Source: a virus
Reading direction: 5' to 3' (one strand)
Virus record (IMG/VR): IMGVR_UViG_3300017917_003822
Location: 1-64,000 of that record
DNA length: 64,000 nucleotides
A program made the position numbers and the translations under genes. Positions within the stretch are counted from its first letter, which is position 1, and the number at the start of each line of letters is the position of its first letter. The notes under the pieces were generated by a model. The model was not told the origin of the DNA. It did no database searches and saw only the letters and a program-made list of their open reading frames with translations. This document shows, piece after piece, positions 17,360-24,927 of the stretch.

Positions 17360-17914
17360 ATGGCAGGACTATCACATTTTCAAAATTCACTTTCAGCTAT
17401 AAACAAATTTGAACCTGTTTATCTGAACCAGTTCGAGGTAACAATTATACCTCCTGCTGCTGTTGCTGGTGGTGAAATATTACTCCAACATGTTAGCAAA
17501 GTTAGTGGACTTTCTTTGGATAAAAATCCTGGTGTTACTAGCCAGAAATATAAGTTCGCTAAAAGGAACTATGCGGGAGCTAAGCCAGAAAACACTTTTA
17601 TGGATGTGAGTATAAGCTTTAGCGTCAATTTAAATGATGCTAATTCGATGTATGTCTTTAAAACATTGAGACAATGGTCTGATTTAATTTACAATCCATT
17701 AACCGGTGCAATGGGTCTTAAAAATGATTATACGGGTACTATTGTTATCTCGATATTTAATAAACAGGGAGATGTTTTTAGAAGAATAACATGTAGAGAT
17801 TGCTTCCCGACAAAACCTATTTCACCAATGAATCTGAACTATACATCTACGGATCTGTATAAAATAGATGATATGACTTGGGCGGTTGATTACTGGGAAG
17901 ATTTATTCCTATAA
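17360..17914 (+). CDS. Tail tube protein A (gp19-like)
   Basis: This 184-residue protein is similar in length to T4 gp19 (163). It has the family features FEPVYLNQFEVTIIPP near the N-terminus, NDANSMYVFKTLRQWSDLIYNP in the middle, and the ending WEDLFL. It would form the inner tube inside the sheath encoded just upstream. It is a clear paralogue of the next gene, with shared blocks throughout. Confidence 0.9.
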   Translation: MAGLSHFQNSLSAINKFEPVYLNQFEVTIIPPAAVAGGEILLQHVSKVSGLSLDKNPGVTSQKYKFAKRNYAGAKPENTFMDVSISFSVNLNDANSMYVFKTLRQWSDLIYNPLTGAMGLKNDYTGTIVISIFNKQGDVFRRITCRDCFPTKPISPMNLNYTSTDLYKIDDMTWAVDYWEDLFL

Positions 17915-17929
17915 AATAAGAAAAAATAA

Positions 17930-18505
17930 ATGGCAGGATTACCACATTTTACAAATTCTAGAGCTGCAATAAGCAATTTCGAACCAGTTTATTTAAACCA
18001 ATTTGAGGTTCTAATAAATCCTCCAGCTGGTATAGTTGATGCTTCCACAACCTTTAATGGCGAAGGAATATTAGCTCAGCAAGTTAAATCTATAACAGGA
18101 TTGGCTGTAGATATTGCACCTGCTCAGACTATTAATCAGAATTATAAATTTGCTACCAGACGATATGCTGGTGGTGAGCCTTCTCAGAGTGATATGACTC
18201 TGACCATGGAGTTTGAAGTCAATTTAAACGATGCAAATTCGATGACCGTTTATAAAATTCTTAGACAATGGTCAGATTTAATCTATAATCCACTTACCGG
18301 TGCTATGGGTATAAAATCTGATTATGTTGGTTCTATGTCTATATCTATTTTTAACAAGAGAGGTGACGTTTTCAGAAGAATTAGAATACCTTCGTGTTTT
18401 TTAAGTGAAGCGATAAACCCGATGGAACTTGATTATGAACAAGCAACTATCTATAGCATAACTACAAGCTGGGTGTGTGACTATTGGGAAGATTTATTCC
18501 TATAA
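17930..18505 (+). CDS. Tail tube protein B (gp19-like paralogue)
   Basis: This 191-residue paralogue of the preceding tube gene shares FEPVYLNQFEVLINPP, the NDANSM block, RQWSDLIYNPLTGAMG and WEDLFL. It lies 15 nt downstream. The middle loop (VDASTTFNGEGILAQQV) is longer than in tube A. The two proteins could co-assemble, or one could form the tube and the other a specialised ring at the baseplate or terminator end. A terminator follows. Confidence 0.88.
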   Translation: MAGLPHFTNSRAAISNFEPVYLNQFEVLINPPAGIVDASTTFNGEGILAQQVKSITGLAVDIAPAQTINQNYKFATRRYAGGEPSQSDMTLTMEFEVNLNDANSMTVYKILRQWSDLIYNPLTGAMGIKSDYVGSMSISIFNKRGDVFRRIRIPSCFLSEAINPMELDYEQATIYSITTSWVCDYWEDLFL

Positions 18506-18534
18506 AATTAGTCTATATAAAATACTATAAAAAT

Positions 18535-18559
18535 GAGGTCAATTTTGGCCTCTTTTTTT
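18535..18559 (+). terminator. Intrinsic terminator after tail tube genes
   Basis: GAGGTCAA pairs with TTGGCCTC (one G-U pair) around a short loop, followed by seven T residues. It closes the sheath-tube unit. Confidence 0.8.
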
Positions 18560-18565
18560 GTTTTT

Positions 18566-18575
18566 GGTTATATAA
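18566..18575 (+). promoter_or_regulatory. Putative late promoter box GGTTATATAA
   Basis: A one-base variant of the GGATATATAA box. It starts 29 nt before the ATG at 18595 and 7 nt after the terminator T-run. Confidence 0.5.
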
Positions 18576-18594
18576 TACATAAATAAAAAAAATT

Positions 18595-19689
18595 ATGGAT
18601 AACATATCACCAGAAGAAATTCTAAAGAGAAAAGAAATTGACGGGGGAATCCAGTATGATGACCCAGTTGAGACCGGTCCAGATCCCGGGAAAGATGAAC
18701 CTAACTTAGCAATACAACCGGAGCAATTTAAGAAATCCGAACCAGGTATTGTCTCAGAAACACCGAATTTAAAAATGGAGCAACCAGCTAAAAATATATA
18801 TTCGGAACAACCAGTGAATAGCTTTGGTAAAGCACAATCTGTCTCGCCGGCTTTTGATACTGGATGGAAAAATTTACCTGTTGAAATATTACCTTCGAAG
18901 GGAATGTTTTATCCCGAGGGTACTAAATTAGCAATAAGAGCCGCTGAAGTTAGAGAAATCAGACATTTTTCCACTATTGACGATGACGATAGATTGGATA
19001 TAGAGGATAAGTTAAGCTATATCTTGGATAGATGTTTAAGAATGGATTTTCCTAACGAAGGTGTGGTTTCATATTTGGACCTTAAACAAGAGGACAGGTT
19101 TTTTATAATAATGGCTATTAGGGATCTAACTTTTGTAAAGGGTGAGAATTCAATTATATTACAACTAGATAAGACATGTAGAGAAACTCCTGATTGCCCA
19201 TACAGGGATGGTATAGAATTAAGAACCGGAGTTTTAAGTTCCTATGAGCTTGATAATAAAATATTAGAATATTACAACCCGGAGAGTAGATCCTTTATAT
19301 TTGATGTTAGAAAAATAGGTAAAAAAATAGAAATGTTCATCCCAAGTATCGGAGTAACTAAGGCTATTTCTAAGTTCGTATCCGATATGGCAAAAAAAGG
19401 AACTGATATCGACGAAGGATTTCTTAAGATAGCACCATTCCTTTTTGAAGAATGGAGAGACTTGACTTCCGATAAGATATCACTTAGAATGAGGGAAAGT
19501 GATTATTGGACTAAGGAGGAATATAGCTTATATTTCGAATTGTCAGAAAAAATAAAATTAGGAACTGAGTTAACTGTTAAGCAAAAGTGCGCAGTGTGCG
19601 GTGATGAGGAGGTCACCGCAGGCATCAACTTTCCCAGCGGGATCAGATCTCTTTTCGTTATTTCAGATATCTTTAGAGAACTTCTTTGA
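18595..19689 (+). CDS. gp26-like baseplate/tail assembly protein
   Basis: This 364-residue protein has a low-complexity N-terminus of about 90 residues, then the family block LPVEILPSKGMFYPEGTKLA, EVREIRHFSTIDDDDRLDI and KLSYILDRCLRMDF. These match the T4 baseplate hub/gp26 family (PF12322). A CxxC pair (KCAVCGD) lies near the C-terminus, before FPSGIRSLFVISDIF. It is longer than T4 gp26 (208). The last codons are CTT CTT TGA, the same CUU-UGA combination used for +1 frameshifting in prfB, and the +1 frame stays open for 57 residues (see the feature at 19601). The next gene is tape-measure-like, which matches the usual position of tail assembly chaperones. Confidence 0.8.
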   Translation: MDNISPEEILKRKEIDGGIQYDDPVETGPDPGKDEPNLAIQPEQFKKSEPGIVSETPNLKMEQPAKNIYSEQPVNSFGKAQSVSPAFDTGWKNLPVEILPSKGMFYPEGTKLAIRAAEVREIRHFSTIDDDDRLDIEDKLSYILDRCLRMDFPNEGVVSYLDLKQEDRFFIIMAIRDLTFVKGENSIILQLDKTCRETPDCPYRDGIELRTGVLSSYELDNKILEYYNPESRSFIFDVRKIGKKIEMFIPSIGVTKAISKFVSDMAKKGTDIDEGFLKIAPFLFEEWRDLTSDKISLRMRESDYWTKEEYSLYFELSEKIKLGTELTVKQKCAVCGDEEVTAGINFPSGIRSLFVISDIFRELL

Positions 19690-19861
19690 TATCAAGTTTA
19701 GATTGTGGCACGAACATAAAATAGATCCCGATTGGTTAGAATCTATTCCGTTCTATGAATATCAGATATGGTTAGACAAGCTTAACGCAGCAATTGAACA
19801 GGAAAATGCAGAGAAACAGAGTGAAGGTGGTGTTAAACAGATATTTAACCTAACCAGATAA
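19601..19861 (+). CDS. Small helical ORF or +1 frameshift extension of gp26-like protein
   Basis: The frame open to 19861 encodes a plausible helical domain (FRLWHEHKIDPDWLESIPFY then YQIWLDKLNAAIEQENAE). If translated alone from the ATG at 19601, its first 28 residues only shadow the upstream gene and look unlike a protein start. If ribosomes shift +1 at CUU-UGA (19684-19689), reading resumes at GAT 19688 and adds exactly this domain to the gp26-like protein. A W...IP..E...WL pattern is typical of the C-terminal part of frameshifted tail chaperones. I favour the frameshift, but an independent start is possible. Confidence 0.6.
   Translation: MMRRSPQASTFPAGSDLFSLFQISLENFFDIKFRLWHEHKIDPDWLESIPFYEYQIWLDKLNAAIEQENAEKQSEGGVKQIFNLTR
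19684..19689 (+). promoter_or_regulatory. Candidate +1 programmed frameshift site CTTTGA
   Basis: The last sense codon and stop of the gp26-like gene are CTT TGA. P-site slippage from CUU to UUU at a slow UGA is the mechanism known for release factor 2. A purine-rich stretch (TAGAGAA) lies just upstream, although it is not a strong Shine-Dalgarno sequence. The shifted frame continues 57 residues to 19861. Confidence 0.45.
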
Positions 19862-19884
19862 AATATATACAGTAATTATAAAAC

Positions 19885-21387
19885 ATGGCCATAGATCAGA
19901 AACTTATATCCTCTCTATTAGATTTATCTAGAAACGTAGATAAACTCTCCGGTGACATTAAAAAGAATACGGAGACGACAACCGAACTTGTAGCTACGCA
20001 AGAAAAAAGTGTAGATAGTAACAAGGAAATCGGGAAAGTAGCTGAAAGTATAAAGGGTCTGGATTTAAAAAGTTTAAAGGGGGATTTCTCTGAATTAACT
20101 AAAAGCATCAGTGGACTTGATTTTAAGAATCTTTCCACTGATCTTAAATCATTAGACTTTAAGGGACTTTCAAATAGCATCAAATCGCTGGATCTTAAAA
20201 GCGTAACTAGCGATCTTAAAAATTTAGACTTCAAGAATCTATCTAATACAATCAAGGATTTTGATGTAAAAAACATAGCTAGCACGATAAAGGACCAGGG
20301 AATAAAAAACGTAGTCTCTGGATCTGTTGGGGGATTATTGAAAAAAGGTAAGGGTATACTTGGTTCCTTTGCTGATGGCGGAGATGTTAACAAGACTGGT
20401 AACTATCTTGTTGGTGAAAAGGGACCGGAAGTAGTTAAGTTAAATGCAGGATCTGTCGTTATACCCAATAATATTTTAAAAGAAAGGCAGGATATTTTAA
20501 AAAAATTAGGAGCTGACGCTCCTAGCGAAAAGGAAATATCAAGAAAAAGAAATGAATTACTCCTAAGTGATCCTGATTATTATTCGGATGAACCTGGTTG
20601 GTTGGAGGAGGACATTAATTCATATCTGGAGGGTCTTCAGGGAAAATCAACATCACTATTCACCCCGGAGGATTTAAAGAAGCTAAGCAAACCAGTGGAT
20701 AATAAAGCTGAAGCCTTGGTAAATCCTTTATCGACCCCAGCAAAAAATGACAAGAAAGAAAAAAATAAGAAGGACGAACCCAAATTAAAGGAAAAGAAGG
20801 ACGGACTATTTTCTAAAATTTTTGGTAAGAGTGATAAGAGTGAAATTAAAGGATCTGAGATTGTATCTAATACACCATCTAAGGATAAAGTTTTTGATAA
20901 GAATAGCATATTGACTCAGGGATCTAGTTTACTGAAAGGTGCCAGCGGTCTTTTGAATAATGAATTTGGTGGGAAGCTGAATATGGCGGGTGATATACTA
21001 AGTAAAGGAACAGAACTGGGCAAAAAAATAAAAATGCCTTCAATCGAGACCAGAACTCCTGAATTAAAAACTCCGGAAATTAAAACTGACATAAAGAAAC
21101 TTTCACCCCAACCCCAACCTAAGCCATCCAAGGTTGCTGAAACTAAAAATGAATCCCAATCTCAGGAAGTTCTTAAAAATGAAATAATTGAAACAGGTTC
21201 AGCTAAATCTGAAGCTAAAACTCCTGAATCTACAAATTCTAATCAGCAAGGAACCAATCCAACAATGACGTCCAAGGATATTGAGGAAATGAAAGCTGCA
21301 CTAGTTAGAATAGCTTCGCTGTTGGAGGGCCCGTTGAATGTTGCTCCTATGGAGAGACCATTTAGACCCGATTCAAGAAGAATATAA
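19885..21387 (+). CDS. Tape-measure-like tail protein
   Basis: This 500-residue protein follows the gp26-like gene. Residues 1-140 are helical and include five 12-residue repeats such as LDFKNLSNTIKD. Around 165-200 is FADGGDVNKTGNYLVGEKGP followed by EVVKLNAGSVVIPNN, the FADGG...GExGPEVV signature seen near the C-terminus of many tape measure proteins. The last half is disordered, Lys/Glu/Pro/Ser-rich, and ends in a helix (DIEEMKAALVRIASLLEG). The role in length control or the baseplate hub is inferred from signature and position. It is short for a phage with a long tail, so a second tape measure elsewhere is possible. A weak TATATA box lies near 19864. Confidence 0.65.
   Translation: MAIDQKLISSLLDLSRNVDKLSGDIKKNTETTTELVATQEKSVDSNKEIGKVAESIKGLDLKSLKGDFSELTKSISGLDFKNLSTDLKSLDFKGLSNSIKSLDLKSVTSDLKNLDFKNLSNTIKDFDVKNIASTIKDQGIKNVVSGSVGGLLKKGKGILGSFADGGDVNKTGNYLVGEKGPEVVKLNAGSVVIPNNILKERQDILKKLGADAPSEKEISRKRNELLLSDPDYYSDEPGWLEEDINSYLEGLQGKSTSLFTPEDLKKLSKPVDNKAEALVNPLSTPAKNDKKEKNKKDEPKLKEKKDGLFSKIFGKSDKSEIKGSEIVSNTPSKDKVFDKNSILTQGSSLLKGASGLLNNEFGGKLNMAGDILSKGTELGKKIKMPSIETRTPELKTPEIKTDIKKLSPQPQPKPSKVAETKNESQSQEVLKNEIIETGSAKSEAKTPESTNSNQQGTNPTMTSKDIEEMKAALVRIASLLEGPLNVAPMERPFRPDSRRI
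20116..20295 (+). repeat. Five tandem 12-residue (36-nt) coding repeats
   Basis: Five units of LDFKNLSTDLKS type run in tandem in the tape-measure-like gene, diverged at DNA level. The pattern L/F-D-x-K-x-h-x-x-x-h-K-x suits an amphipathic helix or short solenoid. Confidence 0.8.
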
Positions 21388-21413
21388 AAAATTCAGTTTA
21401 ATATTTTTTTATT

Positions 21414-21435
21414 TCGTACTTTTGTATTACATTTG
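21414..21435 (+). promoter_or_regulatory. Putative middle/early promoter (TCG ... TACATTTG)
   Basis: TACATTTG at 21428-21435 fits the Bacteroidota TAnnTTTG element. TCG starts exactly 14 nt upstream, as at three other sites in this window (35216, 41701, 54644). It sits just before the dCMP deaminase start. Confidence 0.6.
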
Positions 21436-21446
21436 TGGATAATCAA

Positions 21447-22037
21447 ATGGAAGAGAGCTTTATGATACAAACCTACGAAGAATACCCAGATCTGTCATTC
21501 ATGACTGACGAATTTATATCCCTTCCGTTCTGGAGAGTTAGAAAAAAAGAAAATGGGACTTTCGAGGTTTCCAGCTTTCCAAAAAAAATTAAAAATTTAA
21601 ATATAGGTATCGAAAATAGAGATACCATATATTTAGAGATGGCATCTGTTTGGTCCAAGAATTCATATTGTAGTCGAATGAAGGTGGGATGTCTTATAGT
21701 TAAGAACAAATCCATCATATCTGACGGATACAATGGTTCTCCAACCGGATTCCCAAATATTTGTGAAAGTGAAGATAATGTAACCTTACCATACGTTCTC
21801 CATGCGGAGGCAAATGCAATCACTAAGTTGGCAAAGGGAACCCAGAGTTCCGATGGATCTACTCTCTATGTAACTCTGTCCCCGTGCTTTGAGTGCTCAA
21901 AACTAATAATACAATCCGGTATAAAAAGAGTTATTTTTTCTGAGGTTTACAGAAAACCTGAATCCCTGTCTTTCCTGGTCGAGGGAGGAGTAGAAATTAT
22001 AAGATTCTCGAATAACCAAGATAAAACCCAAATTTAA
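21447..22037 (+). CDS. dCMP deaminase-like enzyme
   Basis: This zinc cytidine/deoxycytidylate deaminase has the HAE metal and catalytic motif (VLHAEANAI) and the second metal motif PCFEC (SPCFECSKLI). The YNGSPTGFPN loop is typical of dCMP deaminases. The product would make dUMP for thymidylate synthesis. A GTG at 21435 overlaps the putative promoter, so I chose the ATG at 21447; the ATG at 21462 is also possible. The N-terminal extension of about 50 residues is unusual. It leads a small unit with a sigma factor and a nuclease. Confidence 0.88.
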   Translation: MEESFMIQTYEEYPDLSFMTDEFISLPFWRVRKKENGTFEVSSFPKKIKNLNIGIENRDTIYLEMASVWSKNSYCSRMKVGCLIVKNKSIISDGYNGSPTGFPNICESEDNVTLPYVLHAEANAITKLAKGTQSSDGSTLYVTLSPCFECSKLIIQSGIKRVIFSEVYRKPESLSFLVEGGVEIIRFSNNQDKTQI

Positions 22038-22040
22038 TAT

Positions 22041-22649
22041 ATGCAACAAAAAGAAAAAAACATTCAGAAGATCGCGGAGGATTTTATCACTCTAAAGAAT
22101 GACAAAAATTTTAAAATTTTATTTGAGAGACTTAGACCAGGTATATTGAACCACTGCTTTCTTATTCTTAAAGAACAGGAACTTGCTGAGGATGCATTCA
22201 TAAATACTATGTCAAAGATATGGTTGAAAATAGACCAGTATAACGATGAGAGAGGAAATTTTTCAACTTGGTGTTATAACATAGCAAGAAATGAATCTTT
22301 GCTTCTAATGAAATCTAGAAAAAGATATCACAGTCACACGGACAGTGAACTTGAATTTCTTTCCTCGCAAAACACAATCGGTGATTCTGTTCAGTATTAT
22401 ACGATAGACGACGACCCAACTTATGCTTTCTACAATGAGGGTTCAGATTTGGATGTGGTGTATGAGTCAGTACTGGATGAAATTAGAGAATTACCCGAAT
22501 TATATAGGGATATTATGATCGATAGGGAAATCAATCATATGAAATATAAGGACATAGCGGAAAAATATGGAATCAAGAAAAGATCCATAGCAACCAGAAT
22601 TCGTAGAGCTAGAGGTAAAATAAGAAAAAAAATAGACGGGAAACAATAA
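22041..22649 (+). CDS. ECF-like sigma-70 family factor
   Basis: This 202-residue protein has region 2 (GILNHCFLILKEQELAEDAF, then FSTWCYNIARNESLLLMKSR). Region 4 has a helix-turn-helix (IRELPELYRDIMIDREINHM, KYKDIAEKYGIKKRSIATRI). A long acidic linker separates the two, as in extracytoplasmic-function sigma factors. It may redirect host RNA polymerase, perhaps to the YCG/TAYATTTR promoters. It starts 3 nt after the deaminase stop. A separate gp55-like factor is encoded at 29487. Confidence 0.85.
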   Translation: MQQKEKNIQKIAEDFITLKNDKNFKILFERLRPGILNHCFLILKEQELAEDAFINTMSKIWLKIDQYNDERGNFSTWCYNIARNESLLLMKSRKRYHSHTDSELEFLSSQNTIGDSVQYYTIDDDPTYAFYNEGSDLDVVYESVLDEIRELPELYRDIMIDREINHMKYKDIAEKYGIKKRSIATRIRRARGKIRKKIDGKQ

Positions 22650-22681
22650 TTGTTCCTAGTGCTATAAAAAATAAAAAATCT

Positions 22682-23125
22682 ATGCTTAGATTATTTAAAG
22701 TTATAAAAGAGATATCACTTTATCGTGAATATGTCAGAATTATAAAAAAAGAAGAGACAGATTCCCCAATTTGGGCAAGAAGAAATCTTCGTAGGGATTA
22801 TCTTAACCGAATCTATACCGTGGTAAATTTACCCCCTCAGGTACTTTTATCTGTCGATTTACCTAGAGATGCAAGACCTTCGTTCGTTATCAGCGAACTT
22901 AAGCCAACTAATGAATATTTCAAATCACTTAACCTTGAAGAACTCTTAACCATGTGGATAGAGCCTGTTAAAGGGACTGATGAGGAATCATATCTTGCTG
23001 TTTATCAGTTTCTGTTCAGACATCTAAGTTGGTTATGGATTCTAAGATTTTTAATTGAAATCTCCTTAATTACTTTTATTATTATTAAATGGGATTGGGT
23101 TTTAAATCTATTTAACTTAGCATAA
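22682..23125 (+). CDS. Hypothetical protein with C-terminal membrane segment
   Basis: This 147-residue protein has a charged N-terminal part and one strong hydrophobic segment near the C-terminus (LWILRFLIEISLITFIIIKW), so it is probably a tail-anchored membrane protein. No family is recognised. Its stop overlaps the next start as TAATG, which suggests coupling to the nuclease gene. Confidence 0.6.
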   Translation: MLRLFKVIKEISLYREYVRIIKKEETDSPIWARRNLRRDYLNRIYTVVNLPPQVLLSVDLPRDARPSFVISELKPTNEYFKSLNLEELLTMWIEPVKGTDEESYLAVYQFLFRHLSWLWILRFLIEISLITFIIIKWDWVLNLFNLA

Positions 23126-23943
23126 TGAGGCCGGAAATACTAGCTCTCAAGAACGAAATAGAAAAAAAATTAGAATTCTTTACTAATGACAATAAATTCT
23201 CATTTGATGAAGAATCTCATACCTATAGATATGGTGGAATAAAATACGATTCTGTTACCACTTTTCTAAAGACATTTAAGGTACCTTTTGATAGGGAATA
23301 TTGGTCGAAGAGAAAAGCACAGGAAGCTGGAGTTGACGTTTCTATCATACTTAATGAATGGCAGAATAAAGCTAACGTAGCTAATGATCTTGGTACCAGG
23401 GTCCATAAATTCATAGAGGATTTTTGGAGCGGACTAAATCCGGAAATACCTGAATTTGATCCAGACGATGAGTATTCAAAGAGAGTTCATAAATTTATTG
23501 ACCTGTATAAGAGAAAACTTCACGTTTTCGTTCCATTAAAATCTGAACTTAGAATATTTTGTAAAAAGTGGAGACTTGCAGGTACTATAGACCAACCTCT
23601 TCTTTTCTGGGACGAGAAAAGACAGAAAGTTTTTTTAATAATAGGAGACTGGAAAACTAACGGAGATTTTAAGCATGATGATCATCCTAAGGGTAGATAT
23701 AAAAAACTTCTTAGACCATTTTCTCATCTATGGGAAAACCAGCATAACGAGTATTCCATACAAATAAGTCTATATAGATTGATGTTAGAAGAGGAGGTTG
23801 GAATTGAAACAGAGAGTGGATTTCTTTGTCATATAGGACCTGACGAATTACCAAAATTATATCCAGCAAAAGATCTGAGAGAACCCCTAAGAGCCTATTT
23901 GGATCAGAATAGAATTAGTTTTGATATTTTTGATCTTAGATAG
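23125..23943 (+). CDS. PD-(D/E)XK exonuclease, RecB/Cas4-like
   Basis: This 272-residue protein has the RecB-family nuclease motifs. These are an N-terminal VTTFLKTF strand, GTRVHKFIEDFW with its His, AGTIDQPLLF, IIGDWKTN (the D...DxK core), and QISLYRLMLEEE with the Gln-Tyr motif. Such enzymes degrade or process DNA ends in recombination, repair or host DNA breakdown. It overlaps the upstream membrane-protein gene by 1 nt and lies in the deaminase-sigma unit. Confidence 0.85.
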   Translation: MRPEILALKNEIEKKLEFFTNDNKFSFDEESHTYRYGGIKYDSVTTFLKTFKVPFDREYWSKRKAQEAGVDVSIILNEWQNKANVANDLGTRVHKFIEDFWSGLNPEIPEFDPDDEYSKRVHKFIDLYKRKLHVFVPLKSELRIFCKKWRLAGTIDQPLLFWDEKRQKVFLIIGDWKTNGDFKHDDHPKGRYKKLLRPFSHLWENQHNEYSIQISLYRLMLEEEVGIETESGFLCHIGPDELPKLYPAKDLREPLRAYLDQNRISFDIFDLR

Positions 23944-23987
23944 AAACAAAATACAACAAACCGACTAGAAAAATAAAAAAAGAAAAT

Positions 23988-24521
23988 ATGTCAACAAGTA
24001 AAAAACAAGAAAAATTAATTACATCAGAATCTCCTCTACCTGGAGGATCTAACGAAATTGATTTCAGTACGATGGGTCAGGATATGGGTATTTCGTACGA
24101 CCAGGAAAGAGTTGATGAAATCCAAAACGCAATTAATGCAAAGAAGGAAGAAATCAAATCTAAGGTTTATGCAGTATCATGTAACGATGAGCTTTTCGCA
24201 GAATATGAATCCTTCATGGTAAATAAAGCGGAATGGAATTCAACTGAAGCCCTTGGTGTCGTGGAAGTTAATAGAAACATCAGAAAAATCAAAAAGGAGG
24301 GAATCAAGGATAATACTATCTATATGGGGGCACTTCCATTAGAGGCTAGTCATTATTTTCTTTCTAAATCCAAAGGAACTGGACTTAAGAGTGCAGAAGA
24401 TTTTATTAAGCTATTTAAAGCTTTCGATCAGGCTTTATCCGATGCAAAAGAGGATGCTGCACAAATAAAAGAAATGGAAAAACAATTAGCTGCAGCAATG
24501 CAGGGTATCTCTTTAGGATAA
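23988..24521 (+). CDS. Hypothetical protein, 177 aa
   Basis: The protein is largely helical, with a disordered N-terminus. The helices run from about residue 40 (RVDEIQNAINAKKEEIKSKV) to the C-terminus (EMEKQLAAAMQG). No signal peptide or catalytic motif is seen. It lies after the nuclease and before a strong terminator, ending the middle-gene unit. Confidence 0.6.
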   Translation: MSTSKKQEKLITSESPLPGGSNEIDFSTMGQDMGISYDQERVDEIQNAINAKKEEIKSKVYAVSCNDELFAEYESFMVNKAEWNSTEALGVVEVNRNIRKIKKEGIKDNTIYMGALPLEASHYFLSKSKGTGLKSAEDFIKLFKAFDQALSDAKEDAAQIKEMEKQLAAAMQGISLG

Positions 24522-24541
24522 ACTAAAAAAATAATACTCAA

Positions 24542-24571
24542 AAAACCAGCTTTATCATGCTGGTTTTTTTT
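24542..24571 (+). terminator. Intrinsic terminator
   Basis: AAAACCAGC and GCTGGTTTT form a perfect stem around an 8-nt loop, with a T-run extending to 24571. It lies 16 nt upstream of a late promoter box. Confidence 0.9.
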
Positions 24572-24586
24572 GTGAGAACTCTTTTT

Positions 24587-24596
24587 GGATATATAA
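24587..24596 (+). promoter_or_regulatory. Putative late promoter box GGATATATAA
   Basis: The box begins 31-32 nt upstream of the ATG at 24619, just after a terminator, with a T-rich upstream flank. Confidence 0.7.
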
Positions 24597-24618
24597 AAAA
24601 ATAAAAACACTTTAGATT

Positions 24619-24921
24619 ATGAAACTATTAGAAAAAATCAAAGGTAATTTTGAAATTATCGTGTTATGCTTACTAGCAGTTATTTTTATTAGACAGTGCG
24701 GTGCAAATCGTGACATCGATAAATTAGCAAAACAATCAAAAATTCAAACATCAATTCTTGATTCTATTTCTTCTAAGGAGGAATTGAGAATTCTTTTGGA
24801 AATTGAAGGACTAAAATCCGAGAAAAGAATGATCCAATCAACGGATAGAAGAATATTGGATGTTAATCGTCAGACCGAAATTGATGAAGAAATAAAAAAA
24901 TTAGAGAAATCTAAAAAATAA
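24619..24921 (+). CDS. Small membrane-anchored coiled-coil protein
   Basis: This 100-residue protein has an N-terminal transmembrane helix (EIIVLCLLAVIFIRQCG) with positive residues before it, followed by a helical, charged tail. The topology suggests an N-terminal anchor, with the coiled coil in periplasm or cytosol. It is 6 nt upstream of a polytopic membrane protein. It could be part of a lysis or entry complex, but nothing specific shows this. Confidence 0.6.
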   Translation: MKLLEKIKGNFEIIVLCLLAVIFIRQCGANRDIDKLAKQSKIQTSILDSISSKEELRILLEIEGLKSEKRMIQSTDRRILDVNRQTEIDEEIKKLEKSKK

Positions 24922-24927
24922 TCGACG

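Noticed and set aside
21435-21446. GTG at 21435 as the deaminase start
   Set aside because: It overlaps the TACATTTG promoter element, so it would probably not be transcribed; the ATG at 21447 is better placed.
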